Of a DNA stretch of 64,000 nt, positions 32,867 through 41,948 are shown in pieces; the first letter of the stretch is position 1; each line of letters begins with the position of its first letter. The stretch lies in NCBI GenBank assembly GCA_017549815.1, contig JAFYNH010000023.1:1-64000 (forward strand), in the 5' to 3' direction. Under the pieces are notes generated by a model. The model was not told the DNA's origin. It saw nothing but the letters and a program-made list of their open reading frames with translations, and did not search any database. The translations under genes were made by a program, and so were the position numbers. The stretch is from Selenomonadaceae bacterium (GTDB lineage: Bacteria > Bacillota > Negativicutes > Selenomonadales > Selenomonadaceae).

Positions 32867-34117
32867 TTGATTGAGAAAAAAAGAGTAGTCGTCACAGGAC
32901 TTGGAGCAGTTACGCCCATTGGCACGGGCAAAGAAAATTTTTGGAAGGCTCTGATTGCTGGCACGAACGGCATAGGGAAAATTACGCGCTTTGACGCTTC
33001 GGACATAAGTGCGCAGATTGCCGGCGAAGTCAACGATTTCGACCCCGCGCAGTTCATTGACAAAAAAGAACTCAAGCGCATGGACAGATTCACGCAATTT
33101 GCTTTGGCGGCGGCGAAACTCGCGATTGAAGATTCAAAACTCGACGTTGAAAAAATTGACGGCGACCGCGCAGGCGTTTTTATCGGGACGGGTATCGGCG
33201 GCATGGAAACTTTGCACTCGCAATATCAAAAGCTCTTCGATAAGGGCGCGTCGCGAATCAGTCCGTTTTTTATCCCTATGGCGATTACGAATATGGCGGC
33301 GGGCAATGTTGCGATTGCTTTCAAACTGCGCGGGGCTTGTGAATGTATAGTTACGGCTTGCGCGTCAGGCACGAATGCTATTGGCGACGCTTTCCATATT
33401 ATTCAGCGCGGCGACGCGGATATAATGTTAGCGGGCGGCTCTGAGGCGGCGATTTCTCCTGCGGGCGTAGCGGGCTTTGCGGCGATGAAGGCTCTTTGCT
33501 CCGACCATAACGACGATCCGGCTCATGCGTCGCGACCGTTTGATAAAAATCGTAGCGGATTTGTTATGGGCGAAGGCGCGGGAATTATTTTGCTTGAAAA
33601 TCTCGAACAAGCTAAAGCACGCGGGGCGCACATTTACGCGGAGATTGTCGGCTACGGCAGGAATGACGACGCCTATCATATAACGACACCTGCGCCCGGT
33701 GGCATTACTCAAGCAAAGTGTATGAAACTTGCGCTCGACGACGCGGGACTTAAGCCCGAAGAAATTGATTACATTAACGCGCACGGCACCTCGACGCAAT
33801 TCAACGACAGGGGCGAGACTGAGGCGATTAAAAATCTTTTCGGCGAACACGCATATAAAATTCCCGTTTCGTCGACAAAATCTATGACGGGGCATATGCT
33901 CGGAGCGGCAGGCGGCGTTGAGGCGGTCGCGACGGTTTTATCGATTGAAAACGACATTGTTCACCCGACGATTAACTACGAGACGCCCGACGAAGGACTT
34001 GATTTAAATTACGTCCCGAACGTGGCGCAGGAGCATGAAGTCAACGCGGCGATTTCAAATTCGTTTGGATTTGGCGGGCACAATGCTTGCGTAGTGTTTA
34101 AAAAATTTGCGGAGTAG
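32867..34117 (+). CDS. fabF: 3-oxoacyl-ACP synthase II
   Basis: The 416-residue protein has the KAS II catalytic cysteine in [17 protein letters not shown], histidines in [13 protein letters not shown] and [13 protein letters not shown], and the start [13 protein letters not shown]. It elongates acyl-ACP chains. TTG start after GGGAGAGGATAATT. Other fab genes are not adjacent; gmhB starts just after its stop. Confidence 0.95.
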   Translation: MIEKKRVVVTGLGAVTPIGTGKENFWKALIAGTNGIGKITRFDASDISAQIAGEVNDFDPAQFIDKKELKRMDRFTQFALAAAKLAIEDSKLDVEKIDGDRAGVFIGTGIGGMETLHSQYQKLFDKGASRISPFFIPMAITNMAAGNVAIAFKLRGACECIVTACASGTNAIGDAFHIIQRGDADIMLAGGSEAAISPAGVAGFAAMKALCSDHNDDPAHASRPFDKNRSGFVMGEGAGIILLENLEQAKARGAHIYAEIVGYGRNDDAYHITTPAPGGITQAKCMKLALDDAGLKPEEIDYINAHGTSTQFNDRGETEAIKNLFGEHAYKIPVSSTKSMTGHMLGAAGGVEAVATVLSIENDIVHPTINYETPDEGLDLNYVPNVAQEHEVNAAISNSFGFGGHNACVVFKKFAE

Positions 34118-34121
34118 GAAA

Positions 34122-34616
34122 ATGAATCGGGCAATCTTTTTCGACAGGGACGGCACTTTAAATGAGGAAGTCGGCTATCTTTGGGAGATTGAAAAGTTCA
34201 AATGGATTGACGGGGCGCGTGAGGCGATAAAATTTTGCAACGAACATGGGTTGTTAGCTGTCGTCGTCACGAATCAAAGCGGCATTGCCAGAGGGTTTTA
34301 CACTGCGCGGGAAGCTGACGACCTTCATAATTTCATGCAGGAAAATTTATCTGAGCTTGGAGCGCACATTGACGGCTTTTATTACTGTCCTCATCACCCC
34401 GATTTTAGCGGTGAATGCGATTGTCGCAAACCCAAGCCCGGTTTGATTCTCAAGGCTTGCAAAGATTTAAAAATAAATCCCGCGCAGTCAATCTTAATCG
34501 GCGACTCGACACGGGATATTGAGGCGGCAACGGCGGCTGGACTTCGGGCGGGAATTTTATTTAAGGACGGCAATTTGCTTGAAGTCATCAAAGCCGAGTT
34601 TGGAAAATATTTTTAA
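34122..34616 (+). CDS. gmhB: D-glycero-beta-D-manno-heptose 1,7-bisphosphate 7-phosphatase
   Basis: The 164-residue HAD phosphatase has FFDRDGTLNEEVGY, TNQSGIARG and the GmhB zinc loop YCPHHPDFSGECDCRKPKPG. It makes heptose-1-phosphate for LPS core, which supports an outer-membrane organism. ATG at 34122 follows GGAGTAGGAAA and lies four bases after fabF. A terminator follows. Confidence 0.93.
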   Translation: MNRAIFFDRDGTLNEEVGYLWEIEKFKWIDGAREAIKFCNEHGLLAVVVTNQSGIARGFYTAREADDLHNFMQENLSELGAHIDGFYYCPHHPDFSGECDCRKPKPGLILKACKDLKINPAQSILIGDSTRDIEAATAAGLRAGILFKDGNLLEVIKAEFGKYF

Positions 34617-34629
34617 GCGAATTTTTTAG

Positions 34630-34668
34630 GCGGCGGCGGTTCATTAAGAGAAATTCCGCCGCTTTTCT
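34630..34668 (+). terminator. Terminator of fabF-gmhB
   Basis: GCGGCGG pairs with CCGCCGC across a loop of about 20 bases and is followed by TTTTCT. Confidence 0.75.
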
Positions 34669-34685
34669 ATTGCGTTCCTTTTCAC

Positions 34686-34715
34686 TTGACATTCATTTAT
34701 GGGCTTTGATATTAT
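34686..34715 (+). promoter_or_regulatory. Promoter of the M15 peptidase-oppAB transcript
   Basis: TTGACA, an 18-base spacer and TATTAT at 34710-34715, about 30 bases before the TTG start. It overlaps the upstream in-frame ATG at 34699, which argues against that start. Confidence 0.6.
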
Positions 34716-34746
34716 ATCAGAAATTTTTCAGGGAGGTATCAAATTT

Positions 34747-35346
34747 TTGGATAAGGCATTTTACATTTCGGAGATTGACGATAAAATTTTTGCAAGAATC
34801 GACGGCAAATCTTACAAAAAAAATTGTCCCGTACCGCTGGAGACTTTACGTTATCTGCACGTCCTGCATAAAAATTTAAGCGTTGAAACTTTAGAGGGCG
34901 AATTGATTTGTAACGTTAAAATCGCCGAGTCGTTGCTCGAAATTTTTAAAAAGCTTTTTGCGGAGAATTATCCGATTGAAAAAATTCGTTTGATTGACGA
35001 ATACGACGCCGATGACGAACTTTCTATGCGCGACAATAATTCTTCGTGTTTTAATTTCCGCTACGTCTCATTCACGAACAGAATTTCATTGCACGGCTAC
35101 GGAATGGCGGTTGATATTAATCCGCTTTACAATCCGTATATCAAAACCGTTGACGGCAAGAAAATTATCGCGCCCGATAACTCGGCAGACTTTGAAGACC
35201 GTACTAAAAATTTCCCTTATAAGATTGACGCGGACGATTTATGTTGCAAACTTTTTAAGGAACGCGGCTTTTTATGGGGCGGCGATTGTTGGGACGACGA
35301 AAAAGATTATCAGCATTTTTTTATTGAGGAAGGGATTATCAGATGA
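34747..35346 (+). CDS. M15 family peptidase (VanY/D-Ala-D-Ala carboxypeptidase-like)
   Basis: The protein of about 199 residues has the M15 zinc site: SLHGYGMAVDINPLYNP (HxxxxxxD) and WDDEKDYQHFF (final His) with GGDCWDD between. Enzymes of this group cut peptidoglycan stem peptides. TTG at 34747 follows GGGAGGTATCAAA. No signal peptide is visible with any start, which is odd for a wall enzyme. Its stop overlaps the ATG of oppA, so they are translationally coupled. Confidence 0.75.
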   Translation: MDKAFYISEIDDKIFARIDGKSYKKNCPVPLETLRYLHVLHKNLSVETLEGELICNVKIAESLLEIFKKLFAENYPIEKIRLIDEYDADDELSMRDNNSSCFNFRYVSFTNRISLHGYGMAVDINPLYNPYIKTVDGKKIIAPDNSADFEDRTKNFPYKIDADDLCCKLFKERGFLWGGDCWDDEKDYQHFFIEEGIIR

Positions 35347-37061
35347 AAAATTTTTTTAGTGGTCAGTGGAAAGTGGTCAGTGGTAAGGGGGCAGGGGTCA
35401 GTGGAAAGTGGAAAATTTTTTTCTTGGCTCTTTTCACTTTTCACTTTTCACTTTTCATGACGGGTTGCGGCGGCTCCGATTCTGCGGACGACGGCAAATT
35501 AAGCGTCATGCTCGGTTCAAACGTTGTATCGCTCGACTCCGCGCAGGCTACCGATTCTGCATCTTTTGAAGTTATTGCAGATTGTATCGATGGCTTAATG
35601 CAACTCGATTCCGAAGGCAAAGTTATTCCCGCGCTTGCCGAAAGTTACGACGTTTCGGAGGACGGCAAGACTTACACTTTCCACCTGCGCGACGCAAAAT
35701 GGGCTAACGGCGACGACGTAACCGCTGAAGATTTTGTATTTGCTTGGCGTCGTCACTGCCAAAAGGCTGAGGAATATTCCTACATCATGGGAAATACCGT
35801 TGCTTGCGTTAAAAATGCCGACGCAGTTATCAAAGGCGGCGACCCGAACACTTTAGGCGTTTCCGCTCCCGATAATAAAACTTTTGTCGTTGAACTCGAC
35901 GCGCCTGTTCCGTTTTTCCTGTCGTTAATGTGCTTTCCGACTTTCTACCCCATTAACGAAAAATTTTATAACACTGTCGACAGCGGCAGTTACGGCACAA
36001 GTCCCGAAACTTTTTTATCGAACGGTGCCTTTGCTTTAACGAGCTACATTCCCGGTACGGCAAATATTCAACTTAAGAAAAACGATTCTTATTGGAACGC
36101 CGCGCAGGTTTCGATTGACGGTTTTCAATATCAAGTCGTCTCTTCGTCCGATAACGCGCTGACTTCTTTTAAAAACGGAACTCTTAACGTTGTCAGCATT
36201 AACGGCAATCAAGTCGAACACGTCAAGCAGGACGCCGAACTTTCCAAAAATCTGAATTCGTTCCCGTCGGGCTATCTGTATTATCTTTCCTTTAACCAAG
36301 ACGCCAAAAATCATCATGCGGGCGCACTTGCCAACGTCAATCTTCGCCTTGCGATTTCAAATGCAATCGACCGCGAATCACTTGTTGATAACTTTGTCAT
36401 GAGCGGTGCAAAGGCAACCTATACCGCTGTTCCCGTCGAATTCGCGCCCAATGCAAAGACAGGAAAATTCTTCGCCGAGAATCAAAAACAATTTGCCGAC
36501 TATGTAGGTTTCAACGTTGATAAAGCGCAAGGATTTTTGAAGGCGGCTAAAAGCGAACTCGGCAAAGAGAAATTTGAACTCAATCTGATTTATTCCAATG
36601 ACGGCGACAGTGCTACAAAAGTTGTTCAAGCTATTAAGTCTCAAGTCGAAGAGAATTTACCCAGCGTGATTGTAAATCTTCAACCCATGCCCAAAGCCGA
36701 ATATTTCAGCAACGTCACTTCAAACAGCTACGATATAGCTTTGGTTGACTGGGCACCCGATTATAACGACCCGATGACTTTCCTGACACTTTGGACAACG
36801 GAAGGTTGCGAGATTGCCGAGCATTGGAGCAACGCCGATTACGACAAGATTATTACAGATTGTTCTACGGGCGAACTTTCCGCTGATTACGATGCTCGTT
36901 GGGACGCAATGTATAATGCCGAAAAGATTTTGCTTGAAAACGCTGTAATTGCTCCGCTTTATACCGACGTCAATACGGTTTTGATTTCGCCGAACGTCAA
37001 GGGAATTGATTTTCATTCCGTCGGTATCGACCGCGTTTATAAAAATGTAAAGCTTCAATGA
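35343..37061 (+). CDS. Oligopeptide-binding lipoprotein OppA-like
   Basis: The 572-residue protein has the SBP_bac_5 domain (ALAESYDVSEDGKTYTFHLR and GDDVTAEDFVFAWRR) and a lipobox ending TGC near residue 40. It should bind peptides for import. The first 40 residues are unusual: they are encoded by AGTGGTCAGTGG and CTTTTCACTTTTCAC repeats, which supply both the charged N-region and most of the hydrophobic part of the signal. ATG overlaps the preceding stop (ATGA). Confidence 0.9.
   Translation: MKNFFSGQWKVVSGKGAGVSGKWKIFFLALFTFHFSLFMTGCGGSDSADDGKLSVMLGSNVVSLDSAQATDSASFEVIADCIDGLMQLDSEGKVIPALAESYDVSEDGKTYTFHLRDAKWANGDDVTAEDFVFAWRRHCQKAEEYSYIMGNTVACVKNADAVIKGGDPNTLGVSAPDNKTFVVELDAPVPFFLSLMCFPTFYPINEKFYNTVDSGSYGTSPETFLSNGAFALTSYIPGTANIQLKKNDSYWNAAQVSIDGFQYQVVSSSDNALTSFKNGTLNVVSINGNQVEHVKQDAELSKNLNSFPSGYLYYLSFNQDAKNHHAGALANVNLRLAISNAIDRESLVDNFVMSGAKATYTAVPVEFAPNAKTGKFFAENQKQFADYVGFNVDKAQGFLKAAKSELGKEKFELNLIYSNDGDSATKVVQAIKSQVEENLPSVIVNLQPMPKAEYFSNVTSNSYDIALVDWAPDYNDPMTFLTLWTTEGCEIAEHWSNADYDKIITDCSTGELSADYDARWDAMYNAEKILLENAVIAPLYTDVNTVLISPNVKGIDFHSVGIDRVYKNVKLQ
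35356..35458. repeat. Repeat array forming the signal peptide of oppA
   Basis: AGTGGTCAGTGGAAAGTGG units are followed by CTTTTCACTTTTCACTTTTC units, an inverted arrangement. All are in frame with oppA. Confidence 0.7.
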
Positions 37062-37062
37062 G

Positions 37063-38004
37063 ATGACGAAATACGTAACGAAACGAATTTTAATGTCGGT
37101 GCTGACGCTGTTCGCAATAATTTTCGTGCTGTTCGTGTTGATTCGGATAATGCCCGGCGACCCATTCCCCGTCGAGCGCATGTCGGCAGAAATGATTTTG
37201 CAAAAGCGCGAGGAGCTCGGACTTAACAAACCGATTCTTGTACAGTTCGCGGATTATTTTTCAATGTTGATGAGCGGAAGTTTCGGCAACGGGACTTCCC
37301 TCTACAACGGCGCACCGATTAAACCGATATTGACGGCGTGTCTTATAAATTCATTTAAAATCGGCGTGCTGTCGATAATGTTGGGAACGATAGTCGGATT
37401 GACGATTGGAATAGTTGCGGCACTCAATCGCGGAAAATTTTTGGACGGATTTTGTACAGTCGTTTCGATTTTGGGCGTGTGCATTCCGTCCTATGTCTTT
37501 ATGATTTTCCTGCAATATTTTTTCTCGTATAAAATTCCGTTCTTCCCGTATTTTTTCGATCCGTCAAAATTTTTATTCTCGGCGATAATGCCGGCGATGT
37601 CGTTGAGTCTGTTCGCGACTTCGACGATAGCACGATTTACGCGCAACGAGATGATTGAAGTACTCAACAGCGACTACGTTAAATTGGCGGAGGCGAAAGG
37701 ACTTTACGGCTTTGAACTGATTCGCAAGCACGTTTTGAGAAATGCGCTGATACCGATTGTAACGGTTATCGCGCCGCTGGTTGTCGATTTACTTACGGGC
37801 GCGATGGTTATCGAAAAAATTTACGGGATAAACGGCGTCGGCAAGTTAATGGTTGACGCGATAGCGGGGCAGGGCGTCGATTACAATTATGTTTTGGCGT
37901 TGGGGATAGTATTTTCGGCGTTGTATATCGGCGCGATGTTGGTGCTCGATATTCTTTACGGGATAATCGACCCGCGAATCAGATTGGCGACCAAAGAAAG
38001 TTGA
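37063..38004 (+). CDS. Peptide ABC transporter permease OppB-like
   Basis: The 313-residue protein has six predicted membrane helices, an N-terminal VTKRILMSVLTLFAIIFVLF and the permease EAA-loop region VKLAEAKGLYGFELIRKHVLRNA-like near 210. It should form one half of a peptide channel with an OppC protein. oppC, oppD and oppF are absent: a terminator and the integrative element follow directly. It starts one base after oppA. Confidence 0.92.
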   Translation: MTKYVTKRILMSVLTLFAIIFVLFVLIRIMPGDPFPVERMSAEMILQKREELGLNKPILVQFADYFSMLMSGSFGNGTSLYNGAPIKPILTACLINSFKIGVLSIMLGTIVGLTIGIVAALNRGKFLDGFCTVVSILGVCIPSYVFMIFLQYFFSYKIPFFPYFFDPSKFLFSAIMPAMSLSLFATSTIARFTRNEMIEVLNSDYVKLAEAKGLYGFELIRKHVLRNALIPIVTVIAPLVVDLLTGAMVIEKIYGINGVGKLMVDAIAGQGVDYNYVLALGIVFSALYIGAMLVLDILYGIIDPRIRLATKES

Positions 38005-38015
38005 TTTAAATTTTA

Positions 38016-38048
38016 ACGGACGATTTAGACAAGTCGTCCAATTTTTTT
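38016..38048 (+). terminator. Terminator after oppB
   Basis: GGACGA and TCGTCC arms around TTTAGACAAG, followed by AATTTTTTT. Confidence 0.8.
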
Positions 38049-38051
38049 AAG

Positions 38052-38143
38052 CGAAAAGCCCCGCCGATTAGACGAGACTTTTTTAATTTCGATATATAGC
38101 GCGTCCGGCGTGACTCGAACACGCGCCCCACGGCTTAGAAGGC
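38052..38143 (-). repeat. attL: duplicated 3' end of tRNA-Arg and terminator
   Basis: The segment matches 51896-51984. The tRNA part covers anticodon to 3' end (GCGCGTCCGGCGTGACTCGA...CGGCTTAGAAGGC) but lacks the 5' half and the encoded CCA, so it is not a functional tRNA. Confidence 0.85.
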
Positions 38144-38252
38144 TTAAAGCTTGAATTTTAGCCTTCCATAAGTTACATTAAGTCTTGATTTTAAAGGGCT
38201 GAATCAATTTTTCCGTTACGTGCTTTCCAAAAATTTCGCTCATTTTTTCTGC

Positions 38253-38275
38253 TAATGCCCCACTAATTGCCCCAC
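38253..38275. promoter_or_regulatory. Probable integrase arm-type site, left
   Basis: TAATGCCCCACTAATTGCC plus CCAC contains two TGGGGCA-type units and is repeated identically at 51868-51890. Paired GGGGCA repeats next to attachment sites are typical arm sites of tyrosine integrases. Confidence 0.55.
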
Positions 38276-38482
38276 AAAAATTTATTCTTCAAGCTCGATA
38301 ATGTTCAACATCTCACGCGGCGTAACTATAAATGTTCGTTGAGGAAAATGTTTTAATTCCACGTAAAAAAATAGGCTTCGTGCTCTTTGCGAGATTCCAT
38401 TGCAACTTCGTAAAACACGGCACTGCTTGTTCGTCGAATTTGAATTTTTTCTTCGCAACACGTCGTTATATTCCGTAACAGT

Positions 38483-38794
38483 TCATTTTGTTGCGAGAGC
38501 TTCCCTTGAACGTCGCGAGGCAATAATCTCTGCGTTAATATCATCCAACGTCAAATTGCAAACACCATTGATTGCAGAAGTGTCGCTCAATTCTTGCATG
38601 GCGCGAACAGCACGCTCCGCTTTGTAATTGTGTTTAGGTAAGGTCATGTTGAAAGGAATTCCGTTTGCCAATACAGATCTCTTCAAGAAAATTTTTATAG
38701 CTGTCGAAAAATCCAGCCCTAACTTTTCAAATACGTCTGTTGCCGCCCGTTGCAGTTCTTCATCCATTTTAATTTCTACCTACACGGTTGCCAT
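38483..38794 (-). pseudogene. Decayed RelB/DinJ-type antitoxin
   Basis: The main frame (94 codons from ATG 38767) has DEELQRAATDVFEKLGLDFSTAI and KIFLKRSVLANGIPF, as in RelB/DinJ antitoxins. Upstream in the same frame a better start exists at 38794 (ATG GCA ACC GTG) after GGGAAGTGATAGC, as expected for the family, but codon 5 is TAG. No intact toxin follows; 38280-38480 holds only short frames. Translation could restart at 38767, so it may still be made. Confidence 0.6.
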
Positions 38795-38927
38795 GCTATC
38801 ACTTCCCGTAAAATTTAATTACAGTCAGATTTTAATGGGCTTTTTCGATTCGGTCAAGAAGTTTTGGCAGGTAAAGAAAATACTGTTGTCGAATCTGTCA
38901 GCAATTCATTGTAAGGACGTGTAAAGA

Positions 38928-40229
38928 GTGCAGAAAATAACAATCCATAACTTCGGACCGATAAAAGAATGCGAGATGAACTTAGCTCAATTTATCGTTT
39001 TGACGGGCGCACAAGCCGCAGGTAAGAGCACAATAGCGAAAGCCATTTATTATTTTTATCTGGTAAAAGAACTTTGTTTTGATTTTATTATCGGAAGCAA
39101 AGTTAAGGATATCGGCAAGTCGAAAAGTGATATTCTTGGTGAATTTTTACTCCATATATTTTACGAACTCTTCAGCGATACGCTTTCCAAATCAGTTGGT
39201 TGCTCATTGGAGTATGTTTACACCGAAAATACGAAGATTCAACTCTATGCTGAAGAAAATGATTCTGCTAGCTTTAATCTTACCATTAACTTTAGTGATA
39301 ATATAGTTGAATTGGCAAAACGTTATGATGAACGCGATTTATCCTTTTGGGCTGTCGATAAGAACAGTCAACAGTTGAATCGAGAATTGGAAAATATTTT
39401 CGACGTGCATTACAAGCCGCTGTATATTCCTGCCGGCAGGAGTGTCGTTACAATGATGACAGATTTTATGGGCGAACTTCTTTTGTCGAGTGGCGGCACC
39501 AGATCTCGCAGTGCCATGCAAAATCTTGATTATGCTACTCAAAAGTATGTGAGAGAAGTTCTTTTGCTCAGAAAATTTTTCTCGGAAGGAACAATGAAAC
39601 ATATTGAGCGTGCTCGCCAAGTGCGCAATTCAAACGCATGGTTATTTGAAAAATTTTTGTTACTGTCTATGAAGATTATCAAAGGTGAATATTTCTACAG
39701 AGAAGGCGCGGAATTTCTTCGTGTAAAAAAATTTGACGGTAAGACCGCTGATGTTTGGATAAACTTTGTCTCATCGGGTCAGCAGGAAATTTTATGGGTG
39801 TGTAACATAATGTTTTATCATCTCTTTCACGGCGACCGCGTGTTTATCATTTTGGAGGAGCCGGAAGCTCACTTGTATCCCGATTCTCAAAAATATATCA
39901 GTGAATTGATTGGTTTATTCGTTCACGTTGGCAATCGAGCAATCATAACGACGCACAGTCCCTACATATTGGGTGAGTTCAATAATTTGATTTACGCCAA
40001 CGAGATACAAGGCGTTGATGAGCAACGGAACGAAATCGTGGACGAAGAAAAAATTTTGCCCTATGATGATTCGCGAGCATTTTATGTCGCGGACGGTTTT
40101 GTTAAAGACGCAATGGAAGATCATTTGATTATCAATTCTCTTATTGATGGTGCCTCCGATGAAATTAACGCAGAAAACGACAGGCTTATCGAGCTGAAGT
40201 GGGCAACGGAGGGGCAAAATGAAAATTAA
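38928..40229 (+). CDS. AAA family ATPase (OLD/AAA15-like)
   Basis: The 433-residue protein starts at GTG and has ITIHNFGPIKECEM and Walker A TGAQAAGKSTIAK near 32, with a C-terminal signature SSGQQEILW, Walker B FIILEEPEAHLYPDS and TTHSPYIL. This is the layout of ABC-type ATPases that work with nucleases or effector partners in defence systems. The next gene overlaps it by 11 bases and encodes a possible partner. The substrate is unknown. Confidence 0.82.
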   Translation: MQKITIHNFGPIKECEMNLAQFIVLTGAQAAGKSTIAKAIYYFYLVKELCFDFIIGSKVKDIGKSKSDILGEFLLHIFYELFSDTLSKSVGCSLEYVYTENTKIQLYAEENDSASFNLTINFSDNIVELAKRYDERDLSFWAVDKNSQQLNRELENIFDVHYKPLYIPAGRSVVTMMTDFMGELLLSSGGTRSRSAMQNLDYATQKYVREVLLLRKFFSEGTMKHIERARQVRNSNAWLFEKFLLLSMKIIKGEYFYREGAEFLRVKKFDGKTADVWINFVSSGQQEILWVCNIMFYHLFHGDRVFIILEEPEAHLYPDSQKYISELIGLFVHVGNRAIITTHSPYILGEFNNLIYANEIQGVDEQRNEIVDEEKILPYDDSRAFYVADGFVKDAMEDHLIINSLIDGASDEINAENDRLIELKWATEGQNEN

Positions 40230-40545
40230 CCTTTCCGACTACGAAAATCTTTGCAAAGACAAACGTCAATCAATTATTGTATCGCAAGACCGCAAAAGCG
40301 ATTGTCAACATAGGGCGCAGAACGTTGTAAAGGAAAATAATCTTCGCTCTGTCGTTCGTCGGTATAAAATTGACGGAAATATAATCACTTTAGGAAACAA
40401 ATATGACTATCTTGTTTTGAATGACGACCTGAAAACTGCGTATCTGATTGAATTGAAAGGCAGTGAAATTCCTCGTGCCATAAAGCAGCTTGATGATACG
40501 TTCAGTGCAATATACGGGAAAATGCACACATACCGTCCGAGATAG
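40219..40545 (+). CDS. Small protein with D...ExK pattern, possible nuclease partner, perhaps frameshifted
   Basis: The 108-residue protein has NKYDYLVLNDDLKTAYLIELKGSEI, split here as YDYLV then AYLIELKG, a pattern like PD-(D/E)xK folds, followed by AIKQLDDTF. It stops at HTYRPR. A second frame continues the sequence (RIVQLTVGRKN if one base were added at about 40541), so the end may be a frameshift. It overlaps the ATPase gene and is probably co-translated. An antiviral role is inference. Confidence 0.6.
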   Translation: MKINLSDYENLCKDKRQSIIVSQDRKSDCQHRAQNVVKENNLRSVVRRYKIDGNIITLGNKYDYLVLNDDLKTAYLIELKGSEIPRAIKQLDDTFSAIYGKMHTYRPR

Positions 40546-40650
40546 TACAACTAACCGTTGGAAGGAAAAACATGGAAAATCTAAAGACGGTATTGCTACA
40601 GCTGATATAAAGCGTTCTCCTTATGAAGAGAAAATTTAAGTCATTACGTC

Positions 40651-40689
40651 AAAAAAAGAAGTGCTCAGAAAACAAATCCGAGCACTTCC
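40651..40689 (-). terminator. Terminator of the integrase gene
   Basis: AAGTGCTC and GAGCACTT arms around a 13-base loop, followed on the minus strand by CTTTTTTTG. Confidence 0.85.
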
Positions 40690-40700
40690 GATTTCGAGAG

Positions 40701-41879
40701 TTATTTGAAGAGTTCGCGCAGAGCGTCAACGGCTTGTCTTTGCATGTCAGGCAGGACGTGGCTGTAAGTGTCCATCGTAACTTTGATTGAACTGTGTCCG
40801 AGACGTTCCTGAACAATTTTGGGATTGACACCTTGTTGAAGAAGTAGCGTCGCGTGAGTGTGTCGCAAACCGTGAAACGTGAAGTCCGAGTTGATGTTGC
40901 ATTTCTTCAGCAACGGCTTGAAATATCGCCGTGAAAAATTCGTCGGGCTAATCGGCTCACCAAACGGGCTGGTAAAGATTAATCCGTTTCTCGCAAATTT
41001 ATCGCCCAATTCGTCGGCGTAATTTTTTTGCCATTCCCGATACTCTTTTAGAGATTGAACATCTTCCAGCATGAGCAAGACACGTCGCCGACTATTTTTG
41101 GTTTTTGGCTCCTGAAAAACTACGCCGCGTCCTACAACGTGGGCAAGTGAACGCCTTATGAATACACACGAGTTTTTAAAGTCAACGTCTTCCCACTTTA
41201 GCCCGAATACTTCGCCTTGTCTCAAACCTGTTTTGACCGTAAACGATAAGATTTCCGGCATCATGTTTCTCATAAACTCATTGTTGATTTGTCTTGCCCC
41301 TTCGATTAAAGTTGTAACCTCATCTCGCGTCAACACAACAATTTCTTTGCGCGTAAGTTTTGGGGATTTTGTTAAGCGCACCACATTTCGCAAGACCAAT
41401 CCTTCACGAACGGCATCGTCCACGCACATAGAGAAATATCTTCTTGCCGCTCGTACTGTGGAAGGTGATAGGGCATTGCCGTCGGCGCGTCCGTTTACCA
41501 GTAAAGAATTGAAATGTTTCTGCAGGCTCGACGCATCTAACGCCGCCAGTTTAAGATTCCCGAACTTTGGCACGATGTAATTTTTCAAACTGCTCCAGTA
41601 TTTTTCAAAAGTTCGCGGTCTGATTCGAGGCTTAACGTAGTTTTCCATCCATTCGTCAATCCAATCGGCAATCGTCATATCAGCTTTTAAAAGGATACTG
41701 CCTTGTTGATTTGCCATAAGAAAAGCCTTACCCTTTTCCATAGCCTCGTGTTTGGTTTTTGCGGCAAATTTTTTTCGTTTCGCTGAGCCGTTAGAATCCT
41801 TGTAGCTAACCTGATAAATCCAAAGTCCGCGATTTTTGTCTTGGTAGATGACGCCCTCTCCGGCGTTTCGTCTTCCCAT
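40701..41879 (-). CDS. Tyrosine site-specific integrase
   Basis: The 392-residue protein has an N-terminal arm-binding domain (GEGVIYQDKNRGLWIYQVSY), a core-binding SAM-like domain (DWIDEWMENYVKPRI) and a catalytic domain with GLRQGEVFGLKW (Arg), HGLRHTHATLLLQQG (HxxR) and MDTYSHV (Tyr). It integrates the element into tRNA-Arg. ATG start. The excisionase-like gene lies upstream on the same strand. Confidence 0.95.
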   Translation of the reverse strand: MGRRNAGEGVIYQDKNRGLWIYQVSYKDSNGSAKRKKFAAKTKHEAMEKGKAFLMANQQGSILLKADMTIADWIDEWMENYVKPRIRPRTFEKYWSSLKNYIVPKFGNLKLAALDASSLQKHFNSLLVNGRADGNALSPSTVRAARRYFSMCVDDAVREGLVLRNVVRLTKSPKLTRKEIVVLTRDEVTTLIEGARQINNEFMRNMMPEILSFTVKTGLRQGEVFGLKWEDVDFKNSCVFIRRSLAHVVGRGVVFQEPKTKNSRRRVLLMLEDVQSLKEYREWQKNYADELGDKFARNGLIFTSPFGEPISPTNFSRRYFKPLLKKCNINSDFTFHGLRHTHATLLLQQGVNPKIVQERLGHSSIKVTMDTYSHVLPDMQRQAVDALRELFK

Positions 41880-41948
41880 AAGTTACACCTCCGATTGGAA
41901 ATAAAACGGCGGTAAGAGCAATTCCGTAATCTCCTGCCGCCTCAAATT

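Noticed and set aside
34699-34746. ATG at 34699 as the start of the M15 peptidase
   Set aside because: It lies within a promoter-like TTGACA-18-TATTAT block and has no ribosome site; the TTG at 34747 follows GGGAGGT.
38099-38143. A second tRNA-Arg at the left end of the element
   Set aside because: Only the part from anticodon to 3' end matches; the 5' half and CCA are absent. It is the attachment-site copy.
38353-38544. Toxin partner of the RelB/DinJ-like antitoxin
   Set aside because: The frame overlaps the antitoxin gene, has no RelE or YafQ features and ends in an unrelated sequence. The last 25 codons of a different frame (VTPREMLNIIELEE end) may be a remnant, but that is not enough to name it.
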